Assembly: GCA_002506275.1 (NCBI GenBank) | Contig: DAXG01000029.1 | Location: 26,655-90,654, forward strand | DNA length: 64,000 nt | Direction of reading: 5' to 3' | From: Euryarchaeota archaeon UBA259 | GTDB taxonomy: Archaea > Thermoplasmatota > Poseidoniia > Poseidoniales > Poseidoniaceae | Notes under the pieces: model-generated | Told to the model about the DNA's origin: nothing | Seen by the model: the letters and a program-made list of their open reading frames with translations, nothing else | Databases searched by the model: none | In this document: positions 52,936 through 62,367 of the stretch, one piece after another | Layout of the letters: each line of letters begins with the position of its first letter | Numbering within the stretch: the first letter of the stretch is position 1 | Made by a program: the position numbers and the translations under genes

Positions 52936-53934
52936 ATGATTTTCCTTCACCGGAAGTGGCTACGTACACAATTATGGCTGCTTACTTTTGTTCTCGTATG
53001 TGTGCTGCTCATTGTTGCCGAACCCTCTATTCCAATGTTGATTGTCGGAGCGATTTGCACGATTGTATGTCTCTTTAATGCGTATCTTGAGTTTATGGTC
53101 ACGGCCATTTTTATTCGCCCACTTCAACCCAAAAATTCGGCTCAAGGAAGCCAGTGGATATCCCATTTCGGAGTTCATAAAGGCCTCCAAACACACATTC
53201 AGGTGCATTCATCTGCTCCGGAGAATCCTCTTATCATTTTTATTCACGGTTGGCGTAGTACGTCGGCCTCAATCGAAGACCGCGCTCTTTGGTTTGTAGA
53301 GAAAAAATGGAATGTCGTCCTCCTCGAACTACCTGGCCATGGCCAATCATCACCTCTTCACAGATGGAATGCCATTACCTCTGCCGAACACATCGGCTTC
53401 CATCTAAGAAATATTCGAACATACATTTCGGTATCTGAACCAGCTCCCGTGTTCTTGTACGGTCACAGCATGGGCGGCTACATGTGCTCTCGACTTTCGA
53501 GTCAACAGACTGAACCACTTGGATTCAATATCTCTGGCGTGATCATGGAATCACCCCTCACGCTTTATTCACATATCCTCGATGAAATTTGCAAACACTT
53601 ACGCATCCCGAAAATATTGCGCTCGATGCATCTTAAGCGCCTCTACAGAGATGTGCAGATGATGCATCCTGAAATTGTTGCCACGGATTCATTGCAACAG
53701 TTTGACGTCCCGGAATGGGGACTTCCTGATGCACCTATGCTTTGCCTTCAATCGATGAACGACAACAGACTTGGCCGTGCGCATTATGATGCATTGGTGC
53801 TTCATGCAGGAGAGGATTATGCACTCACTCATCATCTCATCGAATCGCTTACACATTCAGGTGCACGTAAGAATACGGAGCGCGAACATCTCTTGTTGGC
53901 GTGGCTGGAATCGTTCGATTCACTCTTGCTCTGA
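52936..53934 (+). CDS. Alpha/beta-hydrolase with N-terminal membrane helices
   Basis: The N-terminal 60 residues contain two transmembrane helices (about 10-30 and 33-55). The hydrolase core follows: FIHGWRSTSAS at the oxyanion-side strand, ELPGHGQSS, then the nucleophile elbow GHSMGG near 175. A late aspartate and histidine (NDNRLG, HLLLAW) are candidates to complete the triad. The substrate is unknown: esterase or lysophospholipase roles are both possible. The 3' end overlaps the CNNM-like gene by 15 bases. Confidence 0.85.
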   Translation: MIFLHRKWLRTQLWLLTFVLVCVLLIVAEPSIPMLIVGAICTIVCLFNAYLEFMVTAIFIRPLQPKNSAQGSQWISHFGVHKGLQTHIQVHSSAPENPLIIFIHGWRSTSASIEDRALWFVEKKWNVVLLELPGHGQSSPLHRWNAITSAEHIGFHLRNIRTYISVSEPAPVFLYGHSMGGYMCSRLSSQQTEPLGFNISGVIMESPLTLYSHILDEICKHLRIPKILRSMHLKRLYRDVQMMHPEIVATDSLQQFDVPEWGLPDAPMLCLQSMNDNRLGRAHYDALVLHAGEDYALTHHLIESLTHSGARKNTEREHLLLAWLESFDSLLL

Positions 53935-54954
53935 GTAATCTGCCTTTTCGCGTGCCAGTTCTCGCATGTCGTCAACGACATCCAATTCATCGACGATCTC
54001 TTCGCCGAGCAGGGTTTCGAGAACATCTTCCATGGTAACAATTCCTGCAGTCCCTCCAAATTCATCCCGTACCAATGCAAACTGTTGACGCTTTTCGAGG
54101 AACATTTCGAGCGCCTCATCCACATTCGCAGAGGTTTTCAATGAAATAACAGGCTTCTTGAAATCGCTCATTGGCTTATCCCATTCATCGCGGCTCGCAG
54201 ACATCAAGATTTCAGACCGAATGGCAATGCCTGATGAATCATCAATGGTGTCGTCGTAAACAGGAATCCTTGAAACGCGGATGATTTTGTGCTCATCCAG
54301 AACCTCTTTTACGGTACTCCTAGATTGAAACGAAGTCATTACGACACGTGGAGTCATAATATCAACAACTTTGATATCACGAAGCTTGAGGAGGTTTTGA
54401 ATCACTTTTTCTTCGTCTTCTTCGATGATTCCTTCTTCGCCCCCTAAATCAGCGAGTGCGGCTACATCATCACGAGTGACCAGCGTGTGGTCCCCTTTGG
54501 GCAAGATTGTTTTGAGGATTTGAATTGGAACGATGAGTACGGCAAGAACACGTACGATTACCCCAAGCAGTTTACCGGTTATTGGAGCAAGTTGTTTCCA
54601 ATATGCAGTTCCAAGAGTTTTTGGAATGATTTCCGAAAGGAACAACACGGCAATGGTCAAAATGATTGAAGCAATGGTCAGAGCACCTTCTCCCCAAATG
54701 GATTGGACTTCTGAACCAACCCCGGCTGCACCCATTGTGTGAGCAATTGTATTGAGAGTCAATATGGCTGTGAGTGGCTTAACCGCATCATCTTCTTTGA
54801 GGTTGGCCCATACAGCACCGTTCTTGTCTCCATCCTTTTCAAGAACAGCAATGTATGTGTGAGGGATTGAGAGGACGACTGCCTCAAGAATTGAACACAA
54901 AAAGGAGACTCCAAGAGCAATTGATGCGTACACTATGAGGGTGGTCATTGCCAT
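53920..54954 (-). CDS. CNNM/CorC-family protein (DUF21 plus CBS pair)
   Basis: The N-terminal DUF21 membrane domain has helices at about 1-28, 55-75, 85-110 and 120-150, with the conserved SEIIPKTLG motif near 106. A tandem CBS pair follows at about 195-325 (TPRVVMTSFQ, SRIPVYDD, DEFGGTAGIVTMEDVLE), which binds adenine nucleotides in related proteins. Members affect magnesium or other divalent metal transport. The C-terminus stops soon after the CBS pair, so the CorC_HlyC domain seen in many bacterial members is absent. Confidence 0.9.
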   Translation of the reverse strand: MAMTTLIVYASIALGVSFLCSILEAVVLSIPHTYIAVLEKDGDKNGAVWANLKEDDAVKPLTAILTLNTIAHTMGAAGVGSEVQSIWGEGALTIASIILTIAVLFLSEIIPKTLGTAYWKQLAPITGKLLGVIVRVLAVLIVPIQILKTILPKGDHTLVTRDDVAALADLGGEEGIIEEDEEKVIQNLLKLRDIKVVDIMTPRVVMTSFQSRSTVKEVLDEHKIIRVSRIPVYDDTIDDSSGIAIRSEILMSASRDEWDKPMSDFKKPVISLKTSANVDEALEMFLEKRQQFALVRDEFGGTAGIVTMEDVLETLLGEEIVDELDVVDDMRELAREKADYSEQE

Positions 54955-55115
54955 GTGGGGTCTGTGCTCCTAGCGGGTGCCTATCTCAAGCAGAAGCAAG
55001 GGGTTATTCAAATGTACCATGAACATGTTTGACACAACTCAAGATTCAACTCTTTGAGGATTGACAAGGGTGAAAGTCAAGAGCAATGTGTTGTTCCGTT
55101 GAAATGAGGGGCCTT

Positions 55116-57407
55116 ATGTCTGGTGAACACGTACTCATTTGTGTCGCTTGGCCGTACGCAAACGGCCCCCTTCACTTGGGCCACGTTGCAGGATGCTATC
55201 TTCCTCCGGATATCCAGTCCAGGTTTGAACGTGCCCGAGGTAATCGGGTCTTGATGGTGTCCGGTTCGGATGAGCACGGTACACCGATTACGGTAACTGC
55301 AGAGCAAAATGGAATAACGCCTCAAGATGTGGTAGATACCTACCATGCAATCAATTCCAAAGCGTTACTGGATCTTGGTTGTTCATGGGAGCCTCGTGTC
55401 GATTCGAGAGGGATTGAATACGGCGGTGCACTGTTCAACAGGACTTCTGATCCTCGTCATAAACAAATGGTTCAAGATAATTTTATTCAACTCATGGAAG
55501 CAGGTTTGTTTGAGACCAAAACGATGAAACAATTCTATGAGAACAACGTTGATGGCTCATCAGGTGGACGGTTTTTGCCTGACCGCTACGTCGAAGGCAC
55601 ATGCCCATCATGCAATGAAGACGGTGCACGAGGCGACCAATGCGATTCGTGTGGAGCCACTTACGAAGCCATTGAACTGCTCAATCCAGTTTCGAAAATG
55701 AATCCAGATGCTAAGATTGAGATCCGAGATACCGACCACATGTTCTATCGTCTTGACCTCTTTCAAGACGTTCTTGAGCAGCATGCATTGCAACAGCATT
55801 CATCGTGGAAATCAAATGTTCGCGCCATGACCAAACAATGGCTTGACATGGGCCTTCGTCCACGTGCAGTGACCCGAGATTTGTCGTGGGGGATTCCGCT
55901 CCCCTTGGACGAGGCACAATGGGATGGGAAGTGCGTTTACGTTTGGTTTGAAGCCGTTCAGGGATACTCCACTTGTGCTCGCATTTGGGCTCAAGATTAT
56001 GCCACATCGAACCACGAGTTGGGTGCTGATGCATGGAAGAAATGGTGGTGTGTCGATGAAAAAGGTACAGCCCCAAGGCATCTGTATTTCCTTGGTAAAG
56101 ACAACATACCGTTTCACACAGTCATATGGCCAGCGCTTATCATGGGTCTCAACCATGCTGCGAATGGAAAAACCATCGCCGACGCTGTCGAACTCCCTGG
56201 GCCGGGTGACTTGGCTCTGGAATCGAATGTTCCTGCCATGGAATACCTCATGCTTGGAGGCGGTCAATTTTCAAAATCAAGGAAGCATGCAGTTTGGCTG
56301 CCATCTTTCCTCGAACGGTTTGATCCAGACACTCTACGGTACTATCTTGGCATCAACATGCCTGAAAACCATGACACGGACTTCAATTGGCCTGATTTCG
56401 TTGAAAAAATCAACAGTGAGTTAATTGCTGCTTACGGTAATTTCGTTCACAGAGTTTTGACATTGGGTGCACGTCTTGAATCAACTCCGAACGGACCATT
56501 CGCACCCTACGATGACCTTTCACTTACTCGTGATGTGCAAGAGAAATTAGAGTCGATCCATGCTGAAATTACTGAATCACTCACCCGACATCGTTTCAAA
56601 GAAGCTTTGAGGCTCGCAATGAACGCCGCACAGACTGGAAATCAAATGCTTCAATCTGCAACTCCTTGGAAGTTTTTGAAAGTTCAAGATGACGAGGAAT
56701 ACATTGAATCGAGAAATATTTCTTTGTCACGCTTGGCTTTTGGATGGAGAGTTTCCCGGTTTTTAGCAATCGTGATGCAGCCGTTTTTGCCGTTCAGTTC
56801 TTCGAAACTTTGGAAAGCACTCGGCCAAGACGGAGATGTTTCCGAAGTCCATTGGGATTCAGCGATTGACTGGAATGCACCCCTTTCATGGAATAATTCA
56901 ACACCTGAGCCGTTGTTTAAGCGGCTCGACTTGGAAGAGATTCTTGCATCAGAACAATCTCTTGCGGATTCAAATCAAGCAACAGAACAGCCCAGCCACG
57001 GCGTTAAAGGTGGTAAAAAATCGAAGAAAAAACCCAAAGTGGAGACGAACGATATGACCGAAGCACCAGAAGGAACAACATACCTAAATTTTGAAACATT
57101 CATGGAAGTCGACCTTCGTATAGGAAAGATTTCGACTGTTGAAGATCATCCGAATGCAGACCGACTGTACGTTGTTAATCTTGACGATGGTACTGAGAAT
57201 GGACGCACGATTTGCGCTGGGCTCAAAGAATTCTACAAACCAGAGGAAATGGTTGGAAAAAACGTAGTTTTTGTTGCCAACCTGAAACCGCGACCTCTCC
57301 GAGGTGTCACTTCCGAAGGCATGATGCTTGCTGCGGATGATGGTGAGGGTAATGTTCGTCTCATTACGACAGATGGAGACATCACTACAGGTTCACAAGT
57401 TCGTTGA
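55116..57407 (+). CDS. metG: Methionyl-tRNA synthetase with C-terminal tRNA-binding OB domain
   Basis: MetRS charges tRNA-Met. The class I HIGH-type motif is GPLHLGHV near residues 18-25, the KMSKS-type motif is FSKSRKHA near 390, and a zinc knuckle is CPSCNEDG...CDSCG. After a lysine-rich linker with GVKGGKKSKKKPK, residues about 655-764 form the EMAP-II/Trbp111-type OB fold (MEVDLRIGKI, NADRLYVV). The start is ATG 55116 after GAGGGGCC. The gap before it (54955-55115) shows no clear element. Confidence 0.95.
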   Translation: MSGEHVLICVAWPYANGPLHLGHVAGCYLPPDIQSRFERARGNRVLMVSGSDEHGTPITVTAEQNGITPQDVVDTYHAINSKALLDLGCSWEPRVDSRGIEYGGALFNRTSDPRHKQMVQDNFIQLMEAGLFETKTMKQFYENNVDGSSGGRFLPDRYVEGTCPSCNEDGARGDQCDSCGATYEAIELLNPVSKMNPDAKIEIRDTDHMFYRLDLFQDVLEQHALQQHSSWKSNVRAMTKQWLDMGLRPRAVTRDLSWGIPLPLDEAQWDGKCVYVWFEAVQGYSTCARIWAQDYATSNHELGADAWKKWWCVDEKGTAPRHLYFLGKDNIPFHTVIWPALIMGLNHAANGKTIADAVELPGPGDLALESNVPAMEYLMLGGGQFSKSRKHAVWLPSFLERFDPDTLRYYLGINMPENHDTDFNWPDFVEKINSELIAAYGNFVHRVLTLGARLESTPNGPFAPYDDLSLTRDVQEKLESIHAEITESLTRHRFKEALRLAMNAAQTGNQMLQSATPWKFLKVQDDEEYIESRNISLSRLAFGWRVSRFLAIVMQPFLPFSSSKLWKALGQDGDVSEVHWDSAIDWNAPLSWNNSTPEPLFKRLDLEEILASEQSLADSNQATEQPSHGVKGGKKSKKKPKVETNDMTEAPEGTTYLNFETFMEVDLRIGKISTVEDHPNADRLYVVNLDDGTENGRTICAGLKEFYKPEEMVGKNVVFVANLKPRPLRGVTSEGMMLAADDGEGNVRLITTDGDITTGSQVR

Positions 57408-58037
57408 TTACGCCGACATTCGATCATGTACGGCGTGCATGATTTCTCGTGACACTTCGCTGCATTTGGAACGGATGTGTGAACACTGCTCACGCATTTC
57501 CACACCCATGTCTGCCGGCAAGGATTGAAGGTTTATCTCGACATTGAAAAGTGCACCTTTTACCGCCGCGCTTGCCAATAAGGAAGCGACGCCGATATCA
57601 GAAACTGCATTGGCATTACCGTGTTTGGCCAGTGCTGCTTGGCACGACAACAATTCCATTCCTAAAAGTACAGTTTCATAGGGTACTTTGGCTGCATTGA
57701 GGGTGTTCGAACGAATGCTCTCTTTACGCCTCTTTATCTCCTCATCAGAAGTTTTCGACATTCGAAACGCATTCATAACTCCATCAAAGGCATCGCTATC
57801 CAGTTGTGCCAATTCGCCAGCACGTTGATACACATTTCCAATCACAATTTCAGCCGCCTCAGCCGCTTTCCAACCCTCTTGCCACTTCTCTTTTCCAAGC
57901 GTAAGTTGAACAACCATCCGAGTCAATGCAGATGCTTGGCCCAGTGCTACCGCAGCAGCAGTACCACCTCCGGGAGTGGGGTCATTGGAAGCGAGTGCAT
58001 CTTGGAACTGTTGAAGGCTCATGTCCATCCATTTCAT
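57408..58037 (-). CDS. Formiminotetrahydrofolate cyclodeaminase-like protein
   Basis: This matches the cyclodeaminase part of FTCD: SNDPTPGGGTAAAVALGQASALTRMV near the N-terminus, and an all-helical C-terminal part with AAVKGALFNVEINL. FTCD cyclodeaminase converts 5-formimino-tetrahydrofolate to methenyl-tetrahydrofolate. It starts on the last bases of the formiminotransferase gene (ATGA at 58034-58037), so the two subunits of a split FTCD are co-expressed. Stand-alone cyclodeaminases also occur in other folate pathways. Confidence 0.86.
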   Translation of the reverse strand: MKWMDMSLQQFQDALASNDPTPGGGTAAAVALGQASALTRMVVQLTLGKEKWQEGWKAAEAAEIVIGNVYQRAGELAQLDSDAFDGVMNAFRMSKTSDEEIKRRKESIRSNTLNAAKVPYETVLLGMELLSCQAALAKHGNANAVSDIGVASLLASAAVKGALFNVEINLQSLPADMGVEMREQCSHIRSKCSEVSREIMHAVHDRMSA

Positions 58038-59080
58038 TGTTCCACCGCCTTCGATACTGCCCACTCAATGATACGCTCGGTGGGAACGAATTCTTCAAGT
58101 TGACTCAAACCCAAGCCATTGATGGCTGCCGCAACCAATATTTCCTCATCAGTTTCGCCTTCGAGTGCATACCAACGGCCTGAATCAAGCATTGCTTCGA
58201 GTGGTACTAAACCGACCAATTCACTGCCGGGTGCCTGAAGTCCATGATCTTCGGCCAAGGTTTTACATGCTTCATAGGCCACATGCATAGGACATTGGCG
58301 TACATCTCGGAGGTTCATTGACACCTGACTGATGCCATGTGATTCGAGTGTGACTCCCATGCCTTGAACCAAAGTCAACATACCCGGTACGCGCATTCTT
58401 CTGCCGTCCTTTTGTTTGATGAGTCGCCCGGAACTGCGAACCAACGAACCTATCTTTTTGGAAACAAGTGCATCCTTTTCATCGATGTTAACGTTGTAGG
58501 CGACCAGGATATCGCGGGAACCGATGGTAATCCCACCTGAACGGGCAACTTTGTCGTTCCATTGACTTGGTCCAAAATCGGGCAACCTTGTTGATTCATG
58601 ATGTTCTGTGTCACCGTTCGAGAGCCGCGATTCCAATCCTTCATACTGTCCTTTTCGAATGGCTGAAAGTAATGTTTTGTCCTCATGGAGTGCAGCATAT
58701 CCGTAGAGGAATGTTGGTACCGAGCATTCTTCGGCAACCTGTACTGCAAGTCGCTTTGCTATGTTCGAACATTCTTCCATCGACACGCCACGTAACGGCA
58801 CAAATGGGCAGACATCGACAGCCCCGAGGCGGGGATGCTCACCTTCATGTGTTGTCATGTCGATTTCTTCTATTGCCTTTTGAAGAAGTGTGAATGCCGC
58901 CCTTTCGACGGATTCTGGATTTCCTGCAATTGTAATGACTGTCCGGTTGTAATCTGCATCCGGTTCTATCCCCAATACTGCACAACCAGATATATGTCGA
59001 ATCGACGATGTGATGCGTTCGATCTTCTCGAGATCTCTCCCTTCAGATATATTCGGTACGCACTCAATGATGGATTCCAT
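58034..59080 (-). CDS. Glutamate formiminotransferase
   Basis: This is the transferase half of FTCD: CVPNISEGRD at the start, HEGEHPRLGAVDVCPFVPL, and LVAYNVNIDE, the motifs of the formiminotransferase N and C subdomains. It moves the formimino group of formiminoglutamate to tetrahydrofolate, the end of histidine degradation. Histidine utilisation genes hutH/U/I are not in the window, so the pathway is inferred. A variant role in folate one-carbon supply is possible. Confidence 0.92.
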   Translation of the reverse strand: MESIIECVPNISEGRDLEKIERITSSIRHISGCAVLGIEPDADYNRTVITIAGNPESVERAAFTLLQKAIEEIDMTTHEGEHPRLGAVDVCPFVPLRGVSMEECSNIAKRLAVQVAEECSVPTFLYGYAALHEDKTLLSAIRKGQYEGLESRLSNGDTEHHESTRLPDFGPSQWNDKVARSGGITIGSRDILVAYNVNIDEKDALVSKKIGSLVRSSGRLIKQKDGRRMRVPGMLTLVQGMGVTLESHGISQVSMNLRDVRQCPMHVAYEACKTLAEDHGLQAPGSELVGLVPLEAMLDSGRWYALEGETDEEILVAAAINGLGLSQLEEFVPTERIIEWAVSKAVEQ

Positions 59081-59134
59081 AGATGCTTGCCTGCATCGAC
59101 GGACTTTGAATGTTAACGCTAGGTTTTACGATAA

Positions 59135-60355
59135 TCATCCGTAAAGGGCATCTGGAGATGAAGTGATGCCACTTGTTGATTTCTTGAGCAAAATCCGTTC
59201 GACGGCAGACATCATATCGCTTTGGGAGATTTTATTCCTCTTGTCACGAATGGCAATCATGCCTGCTTCAACACACGTGGCCTTGATTTCTGCACCAGAA
59301 AACCCTTCAGTTTTTTCAACCAAGGTCTTCATCTGCAATCGTGAAGTGGACATTTTCGATGTATGGAGTTTGAGCATGGCTTGACGACCCTTAGGGTCAG
59401 GCAGTGGAATCGTAACGATTCGATCAAATCTACCCGGGCGCATTAATGCGTCATCGAGTATGTCTGGACGGTTTGTAGCTGCGATAATTTTTACATCCTC
59501 AAGTGCATCAAAACCATCGAGTTCAGCGAGGAGTTGCATGAGTGTTCGCTGAACTTCACGGTCACCACTGGTTGAACCATCCAAGCGCTTGGCACCGATT
59601 GCATCAATTTCATCCAAGAATATGATCGACGGTGACTTTTCTTTAGCCAGTGAGAACAGTTCCCTTACCATCCTGCCACCTTCACCGATGTATTTCTGCG
59701 CAAGTTCACTTCCGACCATGCGTATGAATGTAGCATCTGTTTGATTTGCTACGGCCTTGGCGAGGAGGGTCTTTCCACATCCAGGTGGGCCAACGAGTAA
59801 AATTCCCTTCGGAGGTATAATTCCTACCTTCTCAAACAATTCCGGTTCCAATAAGGGGAGTTCAATTGCTTCCCTCACCGTTGTAATTTGCTCGTCAAGT
59901 CCCGCAACAGAGTCGTATGTGATGTCCGGTTTGTCGACCATTTCAGCACCGCTCACCATTGGGTCCCATGCTTCGTGGAGGATTTCAATGACCGCAAGCG
60001 TATCTTGGTTGAGTGCCACACGCGTTCCTGGCTTGAGTTTCTTTGGCTCAAGTCGTTGGTTCAATGCGACTTGGAACACGGTTCCATTTGACGAGCGAAC
60101 AATGGCGGTTCTTTCATCCAGAACATCTTGTAGATGCCCGATAATCAGTGGTGGAGTTTTGAGCAAGCGCACTTCATCATCAAGACGTGTTGCTCGTTTT
60201 TTGAGCGTCCGAATCTCTGTTTCAAGATACGAACGTTCGTTGATGAGATTTTGTGAATCCTCGAGTAACTTTTGATAATCCTCTTCGAGAAGAGTGAGGT
60301 CATCATCGGATTGCGATGTACGAGGAGTGCCGCTTTTTTCTACCTCTGAACTCAT
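59135..60355 (-). CDS. pan: Proteasome-activating nucleotidase (PAN)
   Basis: PAN unfolds substrates and feeds the 20S proteasome. An N-terminal coiled coil at about 30-70 leads into an OB ring, then the AAA+ module: Walker A GPPGCGKT near 195, Walker B IIFLDEIDAIG, and the second region of homology ATNRPDILDDALMRPGRFDR. The C-terminus ends LYG, the hydrophobic-tyrosine-any (HbYX) tail that docks into the alpha ring. The start is ATG 60355. The matching psmA is 48 kb upstream at 10612. Confidence 0.95.
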   Translation of the reverse strand: MSSEVEKSGTPRTSQSDDDLTLLEEDYQKLLEDSQNLINERSYLETEIRTLKKRATRLDDEVRLLKTPPLIIGHLQDVLDERTAIVRSSNGTVFQVALNQRLEPKKLKPGTRVALNQDTLAVIEILHEAWDPMVSGAEMVDKPDITYDSVAGLDEQITTVREAIELPLLEPELFEKVGIIPPKGILLVGPPGCGKTLLAKAVANQTDATFIRMVGSELAQKYIGEGGRMVRELFSLAKEKSPSIIFLDEIDAIGAKRLDGSTSGDREVQRTLMQLLAELDGFDALEDVKIIAATNRPDILDDALMRPGRFDRIVTIPLPDPKGRQAMLKLHTSKMSTSRLQMKTLVEKTEGFSGAEIKATCVEAGMIAIRDKRNKISQSDMMSAVERILLKKSTSGITSSPDALYG

Positions 60356-60470
60356 AGGACTCAAACCTTCCTCGTGGCTACAGTTTGTTAAGTCGTCGCT
60401 TCATTGTATTGCTTCGATATGTTCCGAAGCCTTCAAAGACAGTCAACACAACCATCAATTGGGTGAGTAC

Positions 60471-60974
60471 ATGGCAGACTGTGAGTTATGTGGAGCAATG
60501 AAAGTTGGAGTCCGACACGTCAAAATGGGCAAGGCAGAGGTTGCTGCATGTGCCCGTTGTACTGAAAAGATGAATCTTGGCCCGAAAGAGACTGCCCCCG
60601 GTCTTGCCCGAGCACAAAGTATGCACGCTCGACCTGCACACCAAACTGCTTATGCTGCAAAGGGCAAGAAAGGTAAAGACATCATGCTCAAGGCAGAAAA
60701 AGAATTGGTCGATGATTTTGCTCAGCGTATCATGAAAGCACGAAAAGCAAAGGGTTGGAATCAGCCAACTCTTGGGAAGCGAATGGCTGAAACGGTGAAC
60801 ATTGTGAAATCTACAGAAAGCGGCAAACGTCCTACTGACTCCGTTCTGCGTAAGTTTGAACGGGTTTTATCCATCTCATTATTTGAGGCTCCAACCTCAA
60901 AAAATACTCAACGTGTGGACAACTCAAGTTCACGTGGCATGACGCTTGGTGATTACCTCGATGACCTCAGGTGA
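60471..60974 (+). CDS. Archaeal multiprotein bridging factor 1 (MBF1)
   Basis: The protein has an N-terminal zinc ribbon (CELCGAMK...CARCTEKM), a lysine-rich linker (KGKKGKD), and a helix-turn-helix domain at about 85-140 (VDDFAQRIMKARKAKGWNQPTLGKRM). This is the archaeal MBF1 layout; it is a transcription or translation-associated factor. The start is ATG 60471. The last 14 bases overlap tsr3. Confidence 0.92.
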   Translation: MADCELCGAMKVGVRHVKMGKAEVAACARCTEKMNLGPKETAPGLARAQSMHARPAHQTAYAAKGKKGKDIMLKAEKELVDDFAQRIMKARKAKGWNQPTLGKRMAETVNIVKSTESGKRPTDSVLRKFERVLSISLFEAPTSKNTQRVDNSSSRGMTLGDYLDDLR

Positions 60975-61530
60975 TTCGGTGCCGGAAATATCTGTTCATG
61001 CGGTTTGGTTGGCCCAAGATGACCCAAAAAAGAACACTGCGGTACTTGCCTCTAAGCGTGGTAATATGAAGTTACACAAACGTGTGAACTCGCTGCCAAA
61101 AAGAGGCATAATTCTCGAACCTCTCTGCGGTAAGGTGTTCGGCCCTGAAGATCATCAACTCCTCATCAATGGTGGCTCGCTTGTTGGACTGGATTGCAGT
61201 TGGGCCCATATCGAAGACAGTGTTGCACAGGTTATGCGTAGAACGCGTCTCCAACCGCGCATGCTCCCCCTCTTGCTTGCCGCAAATCCCGTTAATTGGG
61301 GTAAACCCGGTAGATTAACAACAGCTGAAGCACTTGCTACGGTACTGTACCTCATCGGTAGAGAAAACCAAGCCCGTGAAGTATTGGGTGCTTTCCGTTG
61401 GGGTGAACGTTTTTTTGAATTGAACAAGGAACCACTTGAAGCATACGCTGCGGCCCAATCAAGCGCAGAACTTGTCGAACTTCAATTCGAATTCTTTGAT
61501 ATTGAACGACCCGAAGAGACTTCAAGTTGA
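60961..61530 (+). CDS. 16S rRNA aminocarboxypropyltransferase Tsr3
   Basis: Tsr3 adds the 3-amino-3-carboxypropyl group from SAM to a hypermodified uridine in small-subunit rRNA. The motif LDCSWAHIEDS, then RLQPRMLPLLLAANPVNWGKPGRLTTAEALAT, is characteristic of the DUF367/Tsr3 group. The start is ATG 60961, overlapping the MBF1 stop. About 189 residues is the standard core. Confidence 0.9.
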   Translation: MTSGDSVPEISVHAVWLAQDDPKKNTAVLASKRGNMKLHKRVNSLPKRGIILEPLCGKVFGPEDHQLLINGGSLVGLDCSWAHIEDSVAQVMRRTRLQPRMLPLLLAANPVNWGKPGRLTTAEALATVLYLIGRENQAREVLGAFRWGERFFELNKEPLEAYAAAQSSAELVELQFEFFDIERPEETSS

Positions 61531-61546
61531 GTACGAATAGACATTC

Positions 61547-62314
61547 ATGGCCCGCAGCCGTCGTGTTGGAATCCACAGACTCATCGACGGTAAACTTCGA
61601 ATCCAAGAAGATGCATTGGCAGTTGAATGTCTTATTGAGCTCACCTCTCAATCCAAACCAATTTCAAGACTACTTGGAACCCCAACCAATCTTCGAGAAT
61701 TATTTGTTGGGCATGCTTATTCTGAAGGTTATGGAGACATCCGACATTCGGAAGTGAAAGTCCATACGCATTCTTCTGGTTCAGTACAAGCCCAAATTGG
61801 TGAGGAAATTCTCCCGCGGCCGTCAAATGAACGAATTATTACTTCGTCCTGTGGCGCATGCGAGGCAGACGGACTCGAGGAACTGATTGACTCACTGGAA
61901 CCGTTTACTGAACAGCACCCACAATACGACCATCATCTGATTTTTAGCGCATTTTTAGATATGAAAAAGCACCAAGATGGATTCCGTGAAACCGGTGGGA
62001 TGCACGCCGCTGCTTTATGGAGTGAATCGATAGGCTTACATTGTGTCGCCGAAGATATAGGTCGGCACAATGCTGTCGACAAAGCTATTGGTTTTGCATT
62101 GATTCAAAACACCAACCTTTCACATCAATTTTTACTTCTCTCTGGGCGATGTGGGTGGGATCTCGTTGCCAAAGCCTCACGTTCAGGTATTGGGACAATA
62201 TTCTGTATTGGGGCGTGTTCTACGCTCGCAGCAGATACTGCTCGACATCTCGGCATGCGAATATTCTCGTTTATGAAAACTGAATCGAGCGTTGGAATCG
62301 GCGTATTACAATGA
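61547..62314 (+). CDS. fdhD: Formate dehydrogenase accessory sulfurtransferase FdhD
   Basis: FdhD brings sulfur to the molybdenum cofactor of formate dehydrogenase-type enzymes. SSCGACEADGL gives the sulfur-transfer CxxC (near residue 103), TGGMHAAAL and EDIGRHNAVDKAIG are family signatures, and SGRCGWDLVAKASR follows. It starts at ATG 61547, 16 bases after tsr3, and precedes the YdeP-type oxidoreductase, its likely client. Confidence 0.94.
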   Translation: MARSRRVGIHRLIDGKLRIQEDALAVECLIELTSQSKPISRLLGTPTNLRELFVGHAYSEGYGDIRHSEVKVHTHSSGSVQAQIGEEILPRPSNERIITSSCGACEADGLEELIDSLEPFTEQHPQYDHHLIFSAFLDMKKHQDGFRETGGMHAAALWSESIGLHCVAEDIGRHNAVDKAIGFALIQNTNLSHQFLLLSGRCGWDLVAKASRSGIGTIFCIGACSTLAADTARHLGMRIFSFMKTESSVGIGVLQ

Positions 62315-62367
62315 TGTGTGACGAAAACCCTTGAAAACCCCTGCGCTCAGAACGGCTTGGTGGGCAT

